Shown here piece by piece: positions 58,661-64,000 of a stretch of DNA of 64,000 bases; the first letter of the stretch is position 1; each line of letters begins with the position of its first letter. A program made the translations under genes and the position numbers. The notes under the pieces are model-generated. The model saw nothing but the letters and a program-made list of their open reading frames with translations. It ran no database searches and was not told the origin of the DNA. The stretch comes from Pontederia crassipes (Eukaryota; Streptophyta; Magnoliopsida; Commelinales; Pontederiaceae), in NCBI GenBank assembly GCA_030549335.1, contig CM060189.1:27861001-27925000 (forward strand), given 5' to 3'.

Positions 58661-60060
58661 GAATTCTCCGACAACGACGCCCAAAATTTGATGCGAGAAT
58701 TGGTAATAATATATGCTAGAAAGTGCACTAGTCACTCATGTAATAAAGTGTAATGAGTAGAGTGTCAAACTCATGAGGAATTAACTTACCTAACTAAACT
58801 AATTTCATAAACTAATAGGAGACAACAAGGTTACAATAAATGATTTTGCAGAACATCAAATAACAATTAAGTAAAGAATAATACTAAACTAATCTGCCAA
58901 TGTCTAGGGCCCTTAAGATGTATTAAAATGATTAAGAACAAACTTATTTAACTTTTGTAGTGATTGATTTAATCAAAGCTAATCAAGTTCAACTTTTAGA
59001 TGGAGTAGGAACACCTAAAATATGATTTCCCTAACCGAGTAAATCACTTATTCTTAATCCAAATAAGATGAGAATATTTGATCTGGCTCTACTCTCAATC
59101 CTAGTCAGATTAAAATGTTATGAATTGTGGTTCCTATGCTACCAAATCGCTCATCTGAGTCAACTTGGTAGACCACACAATATAATACTCCGTCTGACTA
59201 TACTAAATTACGACATAAATTTCTTTAAGAAAATTATAAATTAACAAATTGATCACACTGCCCAATTAATAATGAACTAATAATTCAATCATGAAAAGCC
59301 TTAAACACAACAATCATGTTCGTCAAAGTTAAACGAACTATAATCAATCATTAAAGAAAGATTCACAAGTTGTCTTAACAATAAAACTCTTGTAAAAGTA
59401 AAATTGAAATTGAAAATTAAACTAAAGTATCTGGATTATAAAGATTAAAAAGATAAAACCTTAAAGCATAATATGATGCATCACAACATGAAATAAAATT
59501 GGAAGTACTCTATGAAATGAACGATTAAAAAGATCACCACATAGAAATCTTCTCGGTTGTTCTTCAAGATGCTCCCATGTTTTTGTCTTCAAAGCACAGG
59601 TTGAAGAAACAAAAATATTTTCTATGTAAAATAAGGTGAATTCAGATCTAAAATAAATATGAGATTTTAGCCTTGTCAAACTCCGAATTTTGATTCATAA
59701 TATGTTTTCAAATCATCTTGAGATCATAGTAGGAGTCCTTGTACACTTGAAATTCTTCCAAAAATTCGTCCAAATCTTGAAATTGGACATCGTCACGTCC
59801 TGTAATAGCATTTTCATGACGTAAATAGTGTCTGAATTAGACTCAAATTATATTTTCATGGCCCGTGACAGGTGTTTCACAATCATTACAGTGTGTAAAA
59901 ACATTAATTTCATGACCCGTGAAAGAATGGTCACAATCGTGCCTCGGGACAAATTTTTGGAGTGAAAAATGCATTTTAACGACCCTAATGTTTCACGGCC
60001 CTATTTCACGGTCCGTGACATATCCTTCACGACCCACCTGTGAAAGCCAATGATGGCTTT
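58661..60060 (-). mobile_element. Diverged LTR plus primer-binding site, gag-only family relative, minus orientation
   Basis: The minus-strand primer site reads TTTTGGGCGTCGTTGTCGGA (plus 58665-58686), comparable to that of the young element. It is followed by the LTR from TGATGCGAG (58689), with GAAAGTGCACTAGTCACTC matching GCAAGTGCACTAGTCGCTC in the young LTR. The middle is strongly diverged. At about 59800-60060 it carries a different motif array (CACGGCCCGTGAC / TCACGACC). Confidence 0.65.
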
Positions 60061-61964
60061 CCATGCATGCAAAATATAACATATTTTATACTATTATTTT
60101 AATTATTTTTTTTGTAATTTGATCATGACATGCATTATTTTAGGTTAGTTCTAGTCATTATTTTGGATTTATCGATTATGATTATTAATTTTCTAAATAT
60201 TTTAATTGTAGATGAATTAATTAAATAATGAAAATTACTTTGCAGGATCCGAAGGCTTATGACTCAAACGCCTTTATCCTATTGGGTGCAAAACACGACC
60301 GATATTTTTATCACGATGAAAGAGATTCTCGATTGTAAAACATATCTAAAAAGAGTTCTTATGAGTGTAAATGTAAGATAAACTTCTGTCAGCGAGACGT
60401 TATCTTTGGGCGACATATGGAATTTCATTGGGCGCAACACGTCATCATTAACCAAGATCTATGGAGACTTTCGGCCGCAATATCCAACCATGAAGAGATC
60501 GGGCGCAATATGTTATCATTAACCAAGACAAAAACCTATCATTAACCAAGGATGGATACATCGGCCGTGATCATTAATCAATCATGGGGTGTAAAACTCT
60601 ATCATTAATCAAGGTGGTGTCTTTATCATTGGGCAATAAAGGTGAGAAGCATTTATACTTAACCAACATTTAAGTATTACCAACCAAGATCATTGGGCGC
60701 AAAACCCTATCATTAACCACAGATGAAGACATCGACCGTAATCATCAATCAATCATTGGGTGCAAAACATCATCATTAACCAAGTTTGATGACCGAGAAT
60801 AAAAGAGAAGTTTATCACCAGGTGCAAAACAGATAAGATTTTATCATTAACCAAAGTTTTATTAGGCCGAGATTTAAAAGTCGTAAAGTTTATCACTACA
60901 AATTAAATTCGGCCGTACGATTTACGCACGTGAAAACCATTCGCACCTATAAATAGAGGAATATACCATCAATCCAATTCATGTTTTGAAGTCCAGGTTC
61001 TTCCACTGTTAAGTCGTGAATCTATAGGCTACGACCGAGAGGAGAGAGGTGCAACGACTAGAGGTTGATCGCGACTCTAATCAAGTCCGAAAGGCTGACT
61101 GTTTGCTCATCCGAAGCTTCGACCTTTTTTATCTCTCTGGGTGTAATTCTTCTAATTTTTTATTATTATTTTATTATCTCTCCAACTTTTCTAGGATGAA
61201 CTTCATATTTTTAGATCTTTTATTTTAAGAGATTATTAATTGAAGGGAAATTATTTGAATCCTATTTTATTTGTTTTAATATTTTCTGATCAATTATTAA
61301 TTATGCTTAATGCTTTTATGTTAGTTAATTGAATTTCTGTATTATGCTATACCAGTTTGTGGAGTGTTTAATTTCAGAATTCATGATATTAATTTCAATT
61401 GATTTTATATGAAATTAATAATTGATGTAAATTTGATAACTAGTGTATGAAGAATTAAGTTTGTGTGATATATTAATCTATACCAGTTTGTGAAGTGATT
61501 AATAGTCTAAGGAATCCAATTTAATGCATTAAGATGAATTTGATGGGATGCCAGTTGTGGATATTTCAATTCTTATTAAATTAAGATAGTTCGACATGCT
61601 TAAATTGAGGGGATGTCAGTAGTAGGGATCGCAAGTTAATCATACTAGATTACTATTTCAGGGAAACTCTAATTCATCTTTAAAGATTAAATTTATATTT
61701 TATGGTTCAAATATTTATCTTGATATATTTTCATCCTAAGGCCTAACTTTAGTACCACTATATTATATTATTATCTTATTTTCTCTATTTTATTTTATAA
61801 TTACAAAACTTATCTTCAAATTTTATGTTTTTATTCTCTTATTAATTTATAAATTCAGATATTAAATTAATAATATTCATCGTGGATTCGACACTCTTTA
61901 CTTTTTTTTATTATATTACTTGAGCAACTAGTGCACTTGCTAGTGATTTTATTTTGCTACATCA
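60061..61964 (+). mobile_element. Near-complete diverged LTR (solo-like) of the gag-only family, plus orientation
   Basis: It runs from CATGCATGCAAAATATAACA to CTTGCTAGTGATTTTATTTTGCTACATCA, about 1.9 kb, the size of the young LTR. Shared landmarks are CCTATAAATAGAGG (about 60948), GGGTGTAATTCTTCTAA (about 61139), ATACCAGTTTGTGAAGTGATTAATAG (about 61480) and CAACTAGTGCACTTGCTAG (about 61926). Its U3 carries GGGCGCAAAAC and ATCATTAACCAAG repeats. No paired LTR lies in the window and no target duplication was confirmed. Confidence 0.75.
60270..60900 (+). repeat. Irregular repeats of ATCATTAACCAAG and GGGCGCAAAAC in the LTR
   Basis: About ten copies of ATCATTAACCAAG/ATCATTAATCAAG are interspersed with GGGCGCAA or GGGTGCAAAAC. 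This is the position equivalent to the CGGCCGTAA/TTACGCCC array in the young element. Confidence 0.75.
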
Positions 61965-62094
61965 TTTTACGCGCCAGCTTCACTATTTTCAACTTTCTAG
62001 CTCCGTTTTTAACTTCGATTTGAGCGTAATTTTCTCCGATTGCTTCATAATTTATTTTTTTTGCTTACTAGATAATAAAATATAATATTTAGAT

Positions 62095-62214
62095 AGATTT
62101 TTATTTTTATAAAATTAATATAAATAAGCTCATAAAATGATGCATGCTATTACAAAATAATTTTAAATAAGATTAAATACAATACTAATAATATATTATA
62201 TTTTACATTCATCA
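62095..62214 (-). mobile_element. Short LTR-end remnant of the gag-only family
   Basis: AAAATGATGCATGC, then an AT-rich stretch, then TTATATTTTACATTCATCA correspond to the last ~120 bp of the young LTR on plus. Nothing else of that element is recognisable. Confidence 0.5.
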
Positions 62215-63720
62215 ATCACAATTCAAATTAATTTATGTTCGAACTCTTAGAGAGTTTATATGTGCACTTCCTTTACATAAAAATTGCAGCTCTGAATTGA
62301 TCTCTAGAGGAGATGACAAGATGAATTCCACTTTTGGCAAGTGTTTGAATCTATTATATTTCATCTCTTTCTTATTATCTTCAATGTGCAAATTGTATAG
62401 CAGAGTTGAGTGTGAGAAGCATATGATGTAACTTGGGATTAGCTCGTTTGTACGATGGGTTGCCCTCTTATCTTTCCAAAGCATATGATGAAATTATTTC
62501 TCCTCTTACCAAATTATTTCTCCTCTCTCTCTCCCCCTCTCTCTTTGATATATTATCTTTTTTCTAATATGAATACATATTTATCTATCATTTTTTATTT
62601 TAAAAAGTAAGAATAACTTTTTAGTAAATAAAACTATTTAGTAAATATAAAATTTTATTCAAAATAAACATAAATACTATTTAAAAAATTAATACTAATA
62701 TAATATATTCAATCGGGTCGAGACGTAAAATTCGAATTCGGTCCCGATCCGACTCGGTCGAGTCTCAAAGAAATGAGACCTGGTCTTGACCCAATTATCC
62801 GTCGGGTCGGGAAAAAATTCGAAAAATTCGGACCGATGCAAGCGAGGGCGACCAGGTCGTTCCGGTTCATGTCCATCCCTAATTAATATTTATAAATACT
62901 TTATATATATAATGAAGGATAAAAATGATTTTTTTACAAATAAAACTTTCGTTATCCCATCCCACATCTTATATAATTTAGTATTTAAACATGGACTTTT
63001 TAATGACACACCACACTTCACCACCCCATCACTCACCACCCCACCCCATCCCTCCCTCATTGGTAGAAAAGAAGATAGTGTAGTGAGATAATCTCCATAT
63101 GATACATTGAAAGAGTTTCCTACTAAAAGATGTTGTCTTACTTCTTAAAGTGAATAAAAAAAGTAGTGAAAAATATTTCTTTCTTCTCTCGTGTAGGTCA
63201 AGACGTAATTAAATCTCCTTTTACATTTTTGTTTGCATTCTCTCTTTCCCTCCTCATTTATTTTTGTATTAAAGATTTATGAGTAATTTTGCATTCTCTC
63301 TTTCCAAATATGCATTTTTCTTACGGCGAACAACGGTCCACTTAATTCTTTATTATTATTTTTTAAATGAGTCCAACAGTAACTTACTGCAAACATATAA
63401 TTCATGAAATATTTACTATTTCTTTTGTAAGAAAAAACATATAATTCTTAATGTTTCGGTATTGTAGATATGATTAATGAAAAAAAATATTTCAGTTATT
63501 AATTTGGTGCAATACTTTGGAAATTAATTTGGTGCAATACGATAGGCGGCATTCTTGCGCAAGAAGCCCTTCGAGAGAGAGAGAGAAGGGGGGGAGAGAG
63601 AGAGAGGTCCTTCGCAAATGTCTCGGGTATGATATGTTGATTTGTACCCTTTGAAATAGGATTTGGTCTCGAAGAAATAGTACGCAGTTCCCCTTCCCGC
63701 ATTTGAAGACGTCGTCTTTC
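62215..63720. other. Intergenic DNA, no gene seen
   Basis: AT-rich, with a short GC-richer repeat-like piece at 62715-62870 (CGGGTCGAGACG / CCGACTCGGTCG phrases) and a (GA)n tract at 63574-63606. No supported coding sequence. Confidence 0.5.
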
Positions 63721-63722
63721 GT

Positions 63723-63971
63723 TTGATCCCTTTCTTTTCATCTGCAGAAGAAGGATCTGGTTCCCCGTCCCGAAACGTTGCTGCAGGTTCGTTCATGGAA
63801 TTACCATACATCAACGTCATTATAGCTGCTCTTCATGTCGGTCGAAGCAGCTCCTGGAAGGATTTAAAGCTCCACTTGCAAAAACTGGATTCTGCTTCAT
63901 TTGCATGCTATCCTCCAGATTCTTTTTCATTTGGATTGTCTCAGCGTTATTATTTGACTGTGAGCACCTAA
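63723..63971 (+). other. Possible exon of a gene running off the right edge
   Basis: An open frame of 82 codons with balanced composition, unlike the AT-rich surroundings. A CTGCAG acceptor-like site lies at its start (about 63749) and a GTGAGC donor-like site near 63960, just before its stop. The segment MELPYINVIIAALHVGRSSS is not a family I recognise. It could equally be a chance open frame; the minus strand is open too. Confidence 0.25.
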
Positions 63972-64000
63972 TTCCTTCAGAAAAAAAAGAAACTTTTCTG

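Overview
This window is nuclear DNA from a flowering plant. The evidence is spliced genes with GT-AG introns, plant-specific gene families, and several classes of plant transposons. The very GC-rich 5' exons of two genes (the FHA gene and the kinase-like gene) beside AT-rich spacers suggest a monocot, but that is inference and I cannot name the species.

Three host genes are supported. (1) A NIPA-type magnesium transporter on + at 5569-8461, with eight exons and 313 codons. (2) An FHA2-type forkhead-associated protein on - at 11544-20046. It has three exons separated by 2.4 and 5.1 kb introns; the exons join in phase to 328 codons. (3) An intronless AGC VIII (PINOID/WAG-like) protein kinase homologue on + at 45759-46874. 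Its DFG-site Asp is replaced by Gly and its activation segment is short, so it is probably a pseudokinase or a decaying copy. A possible further exon lies at the right edge (about 63723-63971).

Most of the rest is mobile DNA. Positions 1-2591 are one end of a CACTA transposon packed with hairpin-forming subterminal repeats. RTE/Au-SINE-like tails sit in the spacer near 3.8 kb, in an intron of the NIPA gene and in both FHA2 introns. A Tekay-like Ty3/gypsy element spans 23263-41435 (target duplication ATATC), with pol broken by many stops. Inside its gag lies a much younger, oppositely oriented, gag-only Athila/Tat-like element at 26465-35017 (target duplication GCATT, nearly identical LTRs). 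Diverged LTR pieces of that same family recur at about 43.2-44.1, 53.9-55.6, 58.7-60.1, 60.1-62.0 and 62.1-62.2 kb. A degenerate L1 LINE at 47418-51324 (14-bp target duplication) lacks an endonuclease region and carries a Tourist-like MITE. CACTA ends and a long inverted repeat lie at 52.2-57.3 kb.

The region is therefore a gene-poor, nested-transposon landscape with three host genes. I see no operon-like or defence-type gene system. The most unusual items are the kinase with the altered DFG site, the intact extra zinc-knuckle ORF in the leader of the old gypsy element, the young gag-only element, and the short-motif arrays (CGGCCGTAA and TTACGCCC types) that dominate its non-coding parts.
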